A stretch of DNA of 64,000 nucleotides from NCBI GenBank assembly GCA_902765395.1, contig CACWZP010000012.1:1-64000 (forward strand), in the 5' to 3' direction. Below the pieces are notes generated by a model. It was not told the origin of the DNA and made no database searches. It worked only from the letters and a program-made list of their open reading frames with translations. Positions 18,066 to 26,954 of this stretch are shown here, piece by piece. The translations under genes and the position numbers were made by a program. Positions within the stretch are counted from its first letter, which is position 1; each line of letters starts with the position of its first letter. Origin of the DNA: an uncultured Eubacteriales bacterium (GTDB lineage Bacteria > Bacillota > Clostridia > Christensenellales > Aristaeellaceae).

Positions 18066-19079
18066 TCATTCGGCCGCCAGGCCGTTCAAACCCTCTTTGA
18101 TCTTGCCGCACACGTCGCCGGAGAGCATCTCCCGGGCCTGGCGCAGCGCGTTCATGATGGCGGTCTCGCCGGAGGCGCCGTGGGCCTTGATCACCGCGCC
18201 CTCCACGCCCAGCAGCGGCGCGCCGCCATAGGCGTTGTAGTCCATGCTCCGCTTGAACTTGCGGAAGGCGGGGCGGGCGAGTGTCGCGCCGACCTTGCTC
18301 ACCTTCGAGGCGCTCAGATTGGCCTTCAGCATGGTCATCATCGCGCCGACGATGCCCTCGGTGTACTTAAGAATGATGTTCCCGTCGAAGCCGTCGGCCA
18401 CCACCACGTCGAAATCGCCGCTGGGGATGTCCCGCGCCTCGGCGTTGCCGGCGAAGCGATAGCTGGTCTGCCGGGACATCAGCTGGTAGGTCTCCTTGGT
18501 CAGCTTGTTGCCCTTTTCCGCCTCGGCGCCGATGTTCACCAGGCCCACGGCGGGATCCTTCACGCCCATCACCGTGCGCATGTATACCGAACCCATCAGG
18601 CCGAACTGCTCAAGGTACTTGGGTTGGCAATCCACGTTCGCGCCCGCGTCTATTAATAGGAAGGGTTTCTTCGCGCCGGGGATCACCGGGGCCAGCGCCG
18701 GGCGCTCGATGCCCTGGATCCTGCCGATGCGCAGCATGCCGCCCGCCAGCACCGCGCCGGTGTTCCCGGCGGATACCACCGCGCCGGCGCGCTTTTCGCG
18801 CACGGCCAGCATGGCCTGCACCATCGAGGAATTTACCTTCCTGCGCACGGCCAGCATGGGCGACTCATCCATTTCGATCACTTCGTTCGCGGGCAGTATC
18901 TCCATCCGATCCCGCACGTCTTCGGCGTCCTCCAGCAGCGCCGCGAGCCTGCCTTCCGGCCCGGCCAACAGCACGCGGATGTCCTCATAGCGCCGCAGCG
19001 CCGCGATGGCCCCCGCGACGATGGCGTCGGGCGCGTTGTCGCCCCCCATGGCGTCCAACGCGATGATGTACTCGCTCAT
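18066..19079 (-). CDS. plsX: Phosphate acyltransferase PlsX
   Basis: Peripheral membrane enzyme that converts acyl-ACP to acyl-phosphate, the first step of phospholipid synthesis in this lineage. The 337-residue protein starts IALDAMGGDNAPDAIV, and has the family segments SAGNTGAVLAGG and DAGANVDCQPKYLEQF. It heads the run plsX-acpP-rnc-smc-ftsY and has a clear promoter upstream. Confidence 0.96.
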   Translation of the reverse strand: MSEYIIALDAMGGDNAPDAIVAGAIAALRRYEDIRVLLAGPEGRLAALLEDAEDVRDRMEILPANEVIEMDESPMLAVRRKVNSSMVQAMLAVREKRAGAVVSAGNTGAVLAGGMLRIGRIQGIERPALAPVIPGAKKPFLLIDAGANVDCQPKYLEQFGLMGSVYMRTVMGVKDPAVGLVNIGAEAEKGNKLTKETYQLMSRQTSYRFAGNAEARDIPSGDFDVVVADGFDGNIILKYTEGIVGAMMTMLKANLSASKVSKVGATLARPAFRKFKRSMDYNAYGGAPLLGVEGAVIKAHGASGETAIMNALRQAREMLSGDVCGKIKEGLNGLAAE

Positions 19080-19110
19080 CCTGCACCCCCTTACATGATA
19101 TACCTATGTT

Positions 19111-19139
19111 ATTGTATCAAAACGAATGTAAATTCGCAA
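19111..19139 (-). promoter_or_regulatory. Promoter of the plsX operon
   Basis: TTGCGA (19134-19139), 17 nt, TACAAT (19111-19116) on the minus strand, 32 nt before the plsX start. No FapR-like operator was recognised. Confidence 0.65.
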
Positions 19140-19220
19140 GCATTTGCGCCACAACTGGCCCCAAACCGGACACAAATTGATTATATTTTGGAAAATTATC
19201 GTCTTTTGGCCCTCCGGCCC

Positions 19221-19249
19221 TTGCCATTTTGGACGTGATGGGGTATAAT
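19221..19249 (+). promoter_or_regulatory. tRNA promoter
   Basis: TTGCCA (19221-19226), 17 nt, TATAAT (19244-19249). The -10 ends 12 nt before the first tRNA base, ideal for a stable RNA. Confidence 0.85.
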
Positions 19250-19261
19250 ACCAAGTGCTGT

Positions 19262-19338
19262 GTGCCCGTAGCGAAGCTGGATATCGCGTCAGACTCCGAC
19301 TCTGAAGACCGTGGGTTCGAATCCCGCCGGGCACGCCA
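19262..19338 (+). tRNA. tRNA-Arg (anticodon CCG)
   Basis: Cloverleaf read directly: acceptor GTGCCCG/CGGGCAC, D-stem GCG/CGC, anticodon stem TCAGA/TCTGA with loop CTCCGAC (anticodon CCG, codon CGG), variable AGACC, T-arm GTGGG-TTCGAAT-CCCGC, discriminator G and encoded CCA. It is the insertion target of the island to its right, whose left end supplies the present 3' half. A terminator follows within 10 nt. Confidence 0.95.
19294..19338 (+). repeat. Left attachment repeat (attL) of the tRNA-Arg island
   Basis: The 45 bp from the anticodon loop to the CCA end of the tRNA recur without a mismatch at 33281-33325. Flanking bases differ on both sides. This is the expected product of tyrosine-recombinase insertion into a tRNA 3' end. 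Confidence 0.93.
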
Positions 19339-19343
19339 GACAA

Positions 19344-19377
19344 AAAACCCCTGAAAACACGCTGTTTCAGGGGTTTT
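19344..19377 (+). terminator. Terminator after tRNA-Arg
   Basis: A 13-bp stem (19344-19356 with 19365-19377) with an 8-nt loop begins in an A-run and ends in TTTT. It is placed right after the tRNA. Confidence 0.85.
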
Positions 19378-19685
19378 GCTTTGCCATTGGGTACTCAGAA
19401 GCGTTTGCTTTTGCGTTAAAACCATTCACTTCTGTCACACTTTTTAAGCCTTTTCACATACAGATTGTCGTCAAAATTGTCGTCAGAAAAAGAGCCCCAC
19501 TCCCACTGTGGGAGAGGGGGGTTGGTCACTCAGGCTCTTTGGAAAATATGAGGAATTTGGACCACAGTCTCTTCAGCTTGTTTTCTATCTCATTGTCAGG
19601 CGGATACGTGGTTTTTTGCTTTGCTGTGCAACTGTTTTACAGCTCTCTGGCTTCCCACAGATGATTCAGAAAACTGATTTAGTGA
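19378..19685. other. Non-coding left edge of the island
   Basis: No convincing gene is seen between the tRNA terminator and the promoter of the defence operon. The stretch holds the doubled TTGTCGTCA motif (19462-19486), which is also found at the right end, and a short palindrome around CTCCCAC-T-GTGGGAG near 19501-19515. Composition is more AT-rich than the core genome on the left. Confidence 0.6.
19462..19486 (+). repeat. Doubled TTGTCGTCA motif, left copy
   Basis: Two TTGTCGTCA words 12 nt apart start to start. A 25-nt sequence here matches 33205-33229 at 24 positions. Paired repeats near both ends of a tRNA-inserted element are typical of integrase or excisionase arm-type binding sites; that role is inferred. 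Confidence 0.6.
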
Positions 19686-19714
19686 TTTACATCTTACTCG
19701 GAATTTGTTATAAT
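19686..19714 (+). promoter_or_regulatory. Promoter of the island defence operon
   Basis: TTTACA (19686-19691), 17 nt, TATAAT (19709-19714), 55 nt before the first gene. The following genes run tightly to the end of hsdS, so one transcript is likely. Confidence 0.75.
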
Positions 19715-19769
19715 TTGAAGAAACAAATGACTGTTTCGTTTTGCTTAATTGAAGTGGAAGGTGTTTTTC

Positions 19770-20696
19770 ATGGCGAACATAGGCAGACTGATCGAGGTTG
19801 ACGTGCGCGAACTGTGGCGGCACGAGCAGTACGATTTTTCTAATTGGCTGGCCCGGCCTGCTAACCTCGAATATTTGAACGAAATCCTGGGCTTGACGCT
19901 AGTTGACGTGGACAAGGAGGTCTATGTCGGTCCCTACCGTTGTGACCTCGTGGCCAAGGACGAAACGTCCGGCATAACGGTGATCATTGAAAACCAGTTG
20001 GAAGGCACCAACCACGACCACCTCGGCAAGATCATCACATACGCTTCCGGCCTGGATGCCAAGGTGATGGTTTGGATTGTGCGGGAAGCCAAGGAAGAAC
20101 ACCGCGCTGCCATCGAGTGGCTGAACAACAATACCGCCGGTGATATCAATTTCTTCCTTATTGAAATTCATGCCTACAAGATCGGGAACTCTGATCCGGC
20201 CCCTAAGTTTGAGGTCGTGGAGAAGCCCAACGATTTTGTGAAGCGGAGCAAGGCCAAGGGCGGGGATGATGAATTAAACAAGAGTCAATCCGAGCGGCTG
20301 CTTTTCTGGGAGCAGTTCAACCAGATGATAGCAAGCCGGGGGAAACCTTTCAACATCAGAAAGGCATCTACCGAAAATTGGTATGACGTGGCTGTCGGTA
20401 CCAGCGAAGCCCATGTCTCCATCAATCTGATAAACAAAGACGGCAAAATCGTGGTGCTGTTCTATATCAGTAATAACAAAGCGCTGTTTGACCGTCTGTA
20501 TGAGCAAAAAGACAAGATCGAGCAGCAGCTGGGATTTCCTGTCATATGGGAGCGCCTGGACAATAAGAAAGCGTCTGTAATAAAATACGCTATCGACGGC
20601 CTGAATTTTGACGATCATTCCAATTATGAAACGCTGATGAACGCATCCATCGACACAGCGGTGAAAATGCGGGATGTGTTCAAACAGTACCTGTAG
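19770..20696 (+). CDS. DUF4268-type nuclease-like protein next to the restriction system
   Basis: A 308-residue protein starting at ATG 19770 with GGAAGGTG upstream; the frame can be extended seven codons to a TTG, but the ribosome site supports the ATG. Residues about 45-100 carry a PD-(D/E)xK-like pattern: VGPYRCDLVAKD, then ITVIIENQLE, then HLGKIITYASGL. The C-terminal third (SERLLFWEQFNQMI onward) resembles DUF4268, a domain often found beside type I restriction genes. It lies 13 bp before hsdR. A DNA-cutting role is plausible from the motif but unproven. Confidence 0.75.
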   Translation: MANIGRLIEVDVRELWRHEQYDFSNWLARPANLEYLNEILGLTLVDVDKEVYVGPYRCDLVAKDETSGITVIIENQLEGTNHDHLGKIITYASGLDAKVMVWIVREAKEEHRAAIEWLNNNTAGDINFFLIEIHAYKIGNSDPAPKFEVVEKPNDFVKRSKAKGGDDELNKSQSERLLFWEQFNQMIASRGKPFNIRKASTENWYDVAVGTSEAHVSINLINKDGKIVVLFYISNNKALFDRLYEQKDKIEQQLGFPVIWERLDNKKASVIKYAIDGLNFDDHSNYETLMNASIDTAVKMRDVFKQYL

Positions 20697-20709
20697 ATGA
20701 GGTGATTGC

Positions 20710-23046
20710 ATGCCCACCATAAAGCCGAAGTGGCAGATGTCCGAGGAGGACATCAAGCTGCATTACATCACCCCGGCCATCACGGCGAAGTGGGGCTTGG
20801 ACCGCATCACCATGGAGACGAAGATCACCGACGGGCGCATCAACCTGCGGGGCAACCTGGTGGCGCGGGAAAAGCCCAAGCGGGCGGACTACATCCTCTA
20901 CATCAACGCCAACAATCCCATCGCCATTGTAGAGGCCAAGGACAACAGCCACAGCGTCTCCCACGGCCTGCAGCAGGCCATGGAATACGCCCGTATGCTG
21001 GACGTGCCCTTCGCCTACAGCTCCAACGGCGACGGCTTCTGCGAGCATGACTTCCTGACCGGCCAGGAGCGCCAGATTGCCCTGGACGAATTCCCGTCCC
21101 CGGAGGAACTGATCGCCCGCTACAAGCGCGGCGCGAACGCGGGCAGCGGTCTCAATGACGCCGAGCAGGCCATGATCCGCCAGCCCTACTACAGCGGCAT
21201 GAACGTCTATCCGCCCCGCTACTACCAGCGCATCGCCATCAACCGCACGCTGGACGCCATTGCGCGGGGCCAGGATCGCATCCTGCTGGTGATGGCCACG
21301 GGCACGGGCAAGACCTACACGGCCTTCCAGATCGTCTACCGGCTGCTCAAGAGCGGCGTGAAGCATAAGATACTCTACCTGGCCGACCGCAACATCCTCG
21401 TGGATCAGTCTATCCAGCAGGATTTCGCCCCGCTGGAGAAGGTGATCCACAAGATCAACGTCGCCAAGGATGACCGCACCACCATCACGTCACACGAAGT
21501 GTATTTCTCTCTGTACCAACAGCTGGTGGGCGACGATGACAAGGAGCATTTCAGCGAGCTGTTCTCCCCGGATTTCTTCGACCTGATCATCGTGGACGAG
21601 TGCCATCGCGGCTCCGCCAAGGAGGAGAGCCGCTGGCGGCGCATTCTGGAATACTTCTCCAGCGCAACGCAGATCGGCATGACCGCCACACCCAAGGAGA
21701 CGAAATACATCTCCAACATCAACTACTTCGGCGAGCCGGTGTACACCTACAGCCTGAAGCGGGGCATCGAGGACGGTTTCCTCGCGCCCTTCAAGGTCAT
21801 TGGCATCACCACGGACATCGGCGAGGGTTGGCGGCCCCGGCGCGGCCAGCGTGACATCAACGGCGTGGAGATCCCTGACCGTGTCTACACAAATAGCGAC
21901 TACGACTACAACATCATCCTGGAGGACCGCATCAACCAGGTCGCCAGCGAGATCACTGCTTATCTGAAGAGCACGGACCGGATGCAAAAGACCATCGTAT
22001 TCTGCGCCAACGAGGACCATGCCGAGCGCATGCGCAGCGCGCTCGTGAACCTGAACGCCGACATGTGCAAGGAGAACCCGGACTACGTCGTGCGCATCAC
22101 CGGCAGCGATGATTACGGCAAGAAGAAGTTGGATTACTTCATTTCCGTCCGAGAGCCATATCCTGTCATCGCCACCACCTCCCAGCTGCTCTCCACCGGT
22201 GCGGACTGCAAGATGACCAAGCTGATCGTGCTGGACAAAATGATCGGCTCCATGACGGAGTTCAAGCAGATCATCGGTCGCGGCACCCGCCTGCGGGAGA
22301 AGGATGGGAAGACTCACTTCGTGGTGATGGACTTCCGCCGGGTGAGCCGCCTGTTTGCGGACCCGGACTGGGACGGCCCCATCGAGATCGTGGACGGCTT
22401 CGACCCGGAGCGCCCGCCGAAGGAGCCGAAGCTGCCGAAAGGCCCCGGCGACGAGCCGCCTAAGGAGCCCGCTACCAAGCCCATCGTGGACGCCCAGGGC
22501 TGCCGGGTCCACATCATCAACAAGATGGTGTCCGTCTACGACGCCGACGGCAAGCTGCTCAGGCAGGAGAGCATCGTGGATTACACGAAGGAAAACATCG
22601 TCGGGCAGTACGCCTCCCTGGACGGTTTCATCCGCGAATGGTCGGCCCAGCAGAAGAAAGAGACCATCCGGGACCTGCTGAAGGAGCGCGGCATCGACCT
22701 GGACGCCATGAAGGCCGAGCAGGGGATGGAGGACGTGGACGACTTCGACTTCATCTGCCACGTCGCCTTCGACGCCAAGCCCCTGACCCGTCGGGAGCGT
22801 GCCAACAACGTGAAGAAGCGCGATTTCCTCAACCGCTACACCGGCGCGGCCCGCGAGGTGCTGGAGGCGCTGCTGGACCGTTACATGAACACCGGCGTCT
22901 ACGAGATCGAAAAGACCGAGATACTGAAGCTCGACCCCTTCAGGCGCATGGGCAAGCCCGCCCGCCTCGCCGCGCTGTTCGGCGGGAGGGACGGCTATCT
23001 GAAGGCCGTGCGCGAGCTGGAAGCGCAGATATACAAAGATGCATAA
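20710..23046 (+). CDS. hsdR: Type I restriction enzyme R subunit (EcoEI-like)
   Basis: Motor-nuclease subunit that cleaves unmodified DNA after translocation, together with HsdM and HsdS. Of 778 residues, the N-terminal nuclease domain has ADYILYI...PIAIVEAKDN near residues 58-76. Helicase motifs follow: Walker A MATGTGKT (about 196-203), DECHRGS (about 296), GMTATP, and motif VI IIGRGTRLREKDG. The C-terminal EcoEI-type domain spans about 590-770. The length fits the EcoEI family, shorter than EcoKI HsdR. The start has GAGGTG. It belongs to the operon from 19.7 kb. Confidence 0.95.
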   Translation: MPTIKPKWQMSEEDIKLHYITPAITAKWGLDRITMETKITDGRINLRGNLVAREKPKRADYILYINANNPIAIVEAKDNSHSVSHGLQQAMEYARMLDVPFAYSSNGDGFCEHDFLTGQERQIALDEFPSPEELIARYKRGANAGSGLNDAEQAMIRQPYYSGMNVYPPRYYQRIAINRTLDAIARGQDRILLVMATGTGKTYTAFQIVYRLLKSGVKHKILYLADRNILVDQSIQQDFAPLEKVIHKINVAKDDRTTITSHEVYFSLYQQLVGDDDKEHFSELFSPDFFDLIIVDECHRGSAKEESRWRRILEYFSSATQIGMTATPKETKYISNINYFGEPVYTYSLKRGIEDGFLAPFKVIGITTDIGEGWRPRRGQRDINGVEIPDRVYTNSDYDYNIILEDRINQVASEITAYLKSTDRMQKTIVFCANEDHAERMRSALVNLNADMCKENPDYVVRITGSDDYGKKKLDYFISVREPYPVIATTSQLLSTGADCKMTKLIVLDKMIGSMTEFKQIIGRGTRLREKDGKTHFVVMDFRRVSRLFADPDWDGPIEIVDGFDPERPPKEPKLPKGPGDEPPKEPATKPIVDAQGCRVHIINKMVSVYDADGKLLRQESIVDYTKENIVGQYASLDGFIREWSAQQKKETIRDLLKERGIDLDAMKAEQGMEDVDDFDFICHVAFDAKPLTRRERANNVKKRDFLNRYTGAAREVLEALLDRYMNTGVYEIEKTEILKLDPFRRMGKPARLAALFGGRDGYLKAVRELEAQIYKDA

Positions 23047-23084
23047 CCCGGGTATATGGCCGCGGAAGGGTGGTTGACGATTGT

Positions 23085-23480
23085 ATGGACGATATGGCAA
23101 ACAATGTTGTCTTCAGGGGCCTGTATGTGTTTGAGAGGGGGAACTCCATTTCTGCGAAGCTCTGCTTCGCTTGGAGCCCCTTTGTTCTGTATACGGAGGA
23201 TGACAGGTATCAATTTCACATCCTGAAGGGGCCTCATCTGCTGGGTCGGGACAGGAATTCTATGAAATACCTGGGGCGGGACTCGTTGTATCCCGCCACG
23301 AGCCAAGCGGAATTGGATGGCAGAGGCGATCGTCTTTTCATCCGAAACTGCGGCGCGTCCAATCCCAATTTCGTCAATGATAGCCTTGTTGGGGATCAAT
23401 GGATGGAGCTCCATGATGGCGACAGGCTGTCCATTTCCAAAGTGGCTTTTACCGTGGCATATGTGGGATACACTGATTAA
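23085..23480 (+). CDS. FHA-domain protein inside the restriction operon
   Basis: A 131-residue protein between hsdR and hsdM. Residues about 45-126 match a forkhead-associated domain: HLLGRDRNS (GR of strand 3), FIRNCGASNPNFVND (in place of the usual SxNGTFVN) and LHDGDRLSISKVAFTV. FHA domains bind phosphothreonine peptides. No ribosome site is obvious at the ATG, and an upstream GTG is possible. An FHA gene in an hsd operon is unusual. EssC proteins carry FHA domains at their N-terminus, so it may instead work with the EssC-like ATPase encoded 4 kb downstream; that link is inference. Confidence 0.65.
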   Translation: MDDMANNVVFRGLYVFERGNSISAKLCFAWSPFVLYTEDDRYQFHILKGPHLLGRDRNSMKYLGRDSLYPATSQAELDGRGDRLFIRNCGASNPNFVNDSLVGDQWMELHDGDRLSISKVAFTVAYVGYTD

Positions 23481-23504
23481 AAACGACAAGAGGAGCAGAG
23501 CGAC

Positions 23505-24986
23505 ATGAGCACCCTTTCCACATTCATCAAGCGCCTGCGCGACATCATGCGCAACGATGCCGGTGTCAACGGCGACGCCCAGCGCATCGAGCAGATCGCC
23601 TGGATGCTGTTTTTGAAGGTCTACGATTCCAAGGAGGAGGACTGGGAGCTGGACGAGGACGACTACCAGTCCATCATCCCCGACGACTGCCGCTGGTTTT
23701 TCTGGGCGCACGATGACAAAATAGGCCGTGTGATGACTGGTGATAAGCTCCTGGAGTATGTCAACAACAAGGTGTTTCCTACACTGAAAACGCTGCCAGT
23801 CACTGCGAATACGCCGATCAGAAAAGCTATTGTGCAATCCGTGTTCCAGGATGCCAACAACTACATGAAGGACGGCGTGCTGCTGCGGCAGGTCATCAAC
23901 GTCATCGACGAACTCGATCTCAACGATTATGAAGAAGTCCATGCCTTCGGCGAGATCTACGAAACCCTGCTGCACGAGCTGCAATCCGCCGGTTCCTCGG
24001 GCGAATTCTACACGCCCCGCGCGGTCACGCAGTTCATGGCGAAGATGATAAAGCCCCGCATCGGCGAGACCATGGCGGATCTGGCCTGCGGCACGGGCGG
24101 CTTCATCACAAGCTGGCTGAACGAGCTGGAGCCTCAGATCCAGACCACCGACGATCAGGAGAAGTATGCCCGCTGCATCTACGGCATCGAAAAGAAGCAG
24201 TTTCCCTACATCCTCTGCGTCACCAACCTGCTGCTGCACGGCATCGACGAGCCCAACGTGACCCACGGCAACGCGCTGACGATCCACAACCTGCTGGACT
24301 TCACCGAGGACGAATCCTTCGACGTCCTCCTCATGAATCCCCCCTACGGCGGCAATGAGAAGAACGACGTGAAGAACTATTTCCCGGCGGACCTGGCCAG
24401 CAGCGAGACGGCGGACCTGTTCCTGGACGTGATGATGTACCGCCTGAAGCCCGGCGGACGGGCGGCGGTGGTGCTGCCGGACGGCTTCCTGTTCGGCACG
24501 GACAACGCCAAGCTGAACATCAAGAAGAAGCTGCTCACGGAATTCAACCTGCACACGGTGGTGCGCCTGCCAGGCAGCGTGTTTTCGCCCTACACCTCCA
24601 TCACCACCAACATCCTCTTCTTCGACCGCACCGGCCCCACGCAGGAGACCTGGTTCTATCGCCTCGACATGCCGGAGGGCTACAAGCACTTCTCCAAGAC
24701 CAAGCCCATGCTTCTTACGCACTTCGCGCCGGTGATGGACTGGTGGGAGAACCGGCGGGAGATCGCCGTGGACGGCTTCGACAAGGCGAAGAAATACACG
24801 GCGGCGCAGCTCTCGGACGAGCTGGGCTACAACCTGGATCAGTGCGGCTTCCCCCATGAGGAGGAGGAGATCCTCGACCCCATGGACCTGATCCTGCGCT
24901 ATCAGGAGGAGCGTGCGAGCCTGAACGCCGAGATTGACCGCGTGCTTGCCGACATCACCGCCATCCTGGGAGGGAGCAAAGCATGA
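23505..24986 (+). CDS. hsdM: Type I restriction-modification methyltransferase (M subunit)
   Basis: N6-adenine DNA methyltransferase of the type I complex, using S-adenosylmethionine. The 493-residue protein has an HsdM N-terminal helical domain (about 5-140), SAM motif I ADLACGTGGF near residue 191, and the catalytic motif NPPYGG near residue 278. It overlaps hsdS by 4 bases (24983-24986), giving coupled translation. All core motifs are intact. Confidence 0.96.
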   Translation: MSTLSTFIKRLRDIMRNDAGVNGDAQRIEQIAWMLFLKVYDSKEEDWELDEDDYQSIIPDDCRWFFWAHDDKIGRVMTGDKLLEYVNNKVFPTLKTLPVTANTPIRKAIVQSVFQDANNYMKDGVLLRQVINVIDELDLNDYEEVHAFGEIYETLLHELQSAGSSGEFYTPRAVTQFMAKMIKPRIGETMADLACGTGGFITSWLNELEPQIQTTDDQEKYARCIYGIEKKQFPYILCVTNLLLHGIDEPNVTHGNALTIHNLLDFTEDESFDVLLMNPPYGGNEKNDVKNYFPADLASSETADLFLDVMMYRLKPGGRAAVVLPDGFLFGTDNAKLNIKKKLLTEFNLHTVVRLPGSVFSPYTSITTNILFFDRTGPTQETWFYRLDMPEGYKHFSKTKPMLLTHFAPVMDWWENRREIAVDGFDKAKKYTAAQLSDELGYNLDQCGFPHEEEEILDPMDLILRYQEERASLNAEIDRVLADITAILGGSKA

Positions 24987-26383
24987 CCCCGCAGGAAATG
25001 AAAGAAAGCATCCTTTGGAATGCAATACAAGGAAAGTATACTTCACAAAAAGAAGACGAAAGCGTTAATGATGTAATCGGGGAAGCTTCCTTGACTACTA
25101 TTGCAGATGAAGACGCCTATTTTGAAATTCCCGCAAACTGGCGCTGGGCAAGGATAGGTGATATTTTTGATCTTGTAAACGGGAAAGCGTTTAAACCTAC
25201 TGATTGGTCGGAACAGGGTGTCCCGATAGTTCGTATTCAAAACCTAAATGATCCGAACGCACCTTACAACTTTTTCTCGGGTGAAATAGAAGAAAAATAC
25301 ATGCTAAATGGCGGAGAACTGTTGTTTTCATGGTCTGGGACTCCAGGCACTTCTTTCGGTGCATTCATATGGGATGGAGGGAAGGCAGTCCTAAACCAGC
25401 ATATTTTCATCGTCTATCCCAAAATTCACCTTGATCTGGATTATACCAAATATGCGTTAAATGCTGAATTGCGTATTTTCATCGCAAAGGCACACGGAGG
25501 AGCTGGATTAAAGCATATAACGCGAAAAGAGTTTGATAGTTGTTATTTACCAATTCCTCCCCTTGCCGAGCAGAAGCGCATTGTAGCGAAGATCGAGGAA
25601 CTGCTGCCGTATATCGACAGGTATGAGAAGGCGTGGAGCCGCCTGGAGGACTTCAATAAGCGCTTCCCGACGGACATGCAAAAATCCATCCTCCAGCTTG
25701 CCATCCAGGGCAAGCTCGTCCCCCAGTGCCCCGAAGAGGGCACCGGCGAGGCCCTCTACCAACAAATCCAGGCCGAAAAACAGTCCCTCATCCGCTCCGG
25801 CAAACTTAAAAAAGAAAAACCCCTCCCCGAAATCACCCCCGACGAAATCCCCTTCGACATCCCGGAGAGTTGGATATGGGCGAAATTGGCCGATATAAGT
25901 GCAAAGATTACTGATGGAGAGCACAAAACACCATGCCGTGTTGATAGCTTTTGTGGCTATTACTTACTATCCGCAAGAAATGTCAGAGATGGCTTTATAA
26001 GTTTGGACGATGTAGACTATGTGGACGAAGAAGAATACAATAGAATTGCTATACGATGCAATCCTAAAAAACATGACGTATTGATCTCATGTTCTGGTAG
26101 TGTTGGTAGATGTAGTATTGTCTCAGATGACAATAAATATGTCATGGTTAGGAGCGCAGCAATGGTTTCGCCTCTATCGGTTGATAGTACTTATCTGATG
26201 TATTCCATACAATCAGATGTTGTGCAGAGACAGATAAGAGATAAAACAAAGCAAACGGCACAGGCAAATCTATTTCAAGACGCAATTAGAAACCTGATTA
26301 TTCCTTTGCCTCCCCTCACCGAACAAAAGCGCATCGTCGCCAAACTGGAAGAACTCCTGCCCCTGTGCGATAGATTGAAATGA
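24983..26383 (+). CDS. hsdS: Type I restriction-modification specificity subunit
   Basis: DNA-recognition subunit of the type I complex. The 466-residue protein shows two target-recognition domains (about 40-190 and 290-435), each followed by the conserved repeat IPPLAEQKRIVAKIEELLP or LPPLTEQKRIVAKLEELLP. The spacer helix after the first repeat includes MQKSILQLAIQGKLVP. Both half-site readers look complete, so a bipartite target is expected. The recognition domains are clearly more AT-rich than the conserved repeats, a normal sign of domain exchange. Confidence 0.95.
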   Translation: MTPQEMKESILWNAIQGKYTSQKEDESVNDVIGEASLTTIADEDAYFEIPANWRWARIGDIFDLVNGKAFKPTDWSEQGVPIVRIQNLNDPNAPYNFFSGEIEEKYMLNGGELLFSWSGTPGTSFGAFIWDGGKAVLNQHIFIVYPKIHLDLDYTKYALNAELRIFIAKAHGGAGLKHITRKEFDSCYLPIPPLAEQKRIVAKIEELLPYIDRYEKAWSRLEDFNKRFPTDMQKSILQLAIQGKLVPQCPEEGTGEALYQQIQAEKQSLIRSGKLKKEKPLPEITPDEIPFDIPESWIWAKLADISAKITDGEHKTPCRVDSFCGYYLLSARNVRDGFISLDDVDYVDEEEYNRIAIRCNPKKHDVLISCSGSVGRCSIVSDDNKYVMVRSAAMVSPLSVDSTYLMYSIQSDVVQRQIRDKTKQTAQANLFQDAIRNLIIPLPPLTEQKRIVAKLEELLPLCDRLK

Positions 26384-26394
26384 GGTGAATACAA

Positions 26395-26954
26395 ATGAAA
26401 CAGTTTCTCTACCTTGATACAGATATTATATCTTCTATCATTGCTCAAAGCGAGCAGGGTGTTGTTACGCAAATGTCTATTGAGAACGCCAAAGGGGATG
26501 AACAAACAACAGAGAATAAGAAAGCGGCAAATGCAACTATCGGAGGGAAAGGCAAGCTGTTTAAACTGTTGGAAACTGAAGAAAAGTTGGAGGAGAAATC
26601 GAAAAGACGGGTACAAAGGCTTTTCAGTCGTCCACAAAGGAAATCATCGAGAAAGTACTTCACGATGCCTCCTTTGATATTGCCTATGAGCATATTGCTC
26701 CAAATGTTGTTTCCTATGGGAACATGGACTACTGCGAGGAAGGAAACTATCTTGAACTAAATCGAGTCTTTGATTGCATTGATTTTGACTATTTAGAAGG
26801 CTTGTTCGAGAAAGACAGCGTAATTGACTTTATAAAGGAATCAGAAAAGAGGAAAATCGAAGAAGCAGCGACAGCTGTTGTTGAAGAACTAAATAGAGAA
26901 CAAAAGCGGAGCAATACAGCAAGGCTATGGAGGTTTATCAGGTACTGTCAATAG
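26395..26954 (+). pseudogene. Frameshifted DUF6414-like gene
   Basis: The first frame begins MKQFLYLDTDIISSIIAQSEQG, which I recall as the start of an uncharacterised family (DUF6414). It loses sense near the A-run at 26602-26605. The logical continuation is in another frame: KEIIEKVLHDASFDIAYEHI, then NYLELNRVFDCIDFDYLEGLF, to a TAG at 26952-26954. One added A would join the two frames. Family members normally continue further, so the 3' part also seems lost. It follows hsdS by 11 bp. It is either a decayed gene or a homopolymer sequencing error plus truncation. Function is unknown. Confidence 0.55.

Noticed and set aside
19104-19425. Minus-strand frames containing GIRTHGLQSRSL and RDSNPRSSESES
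   Set aside because: These are the well-known false translations of the antisense strand of a tRNA gene; here they cover tRNA-Arg.
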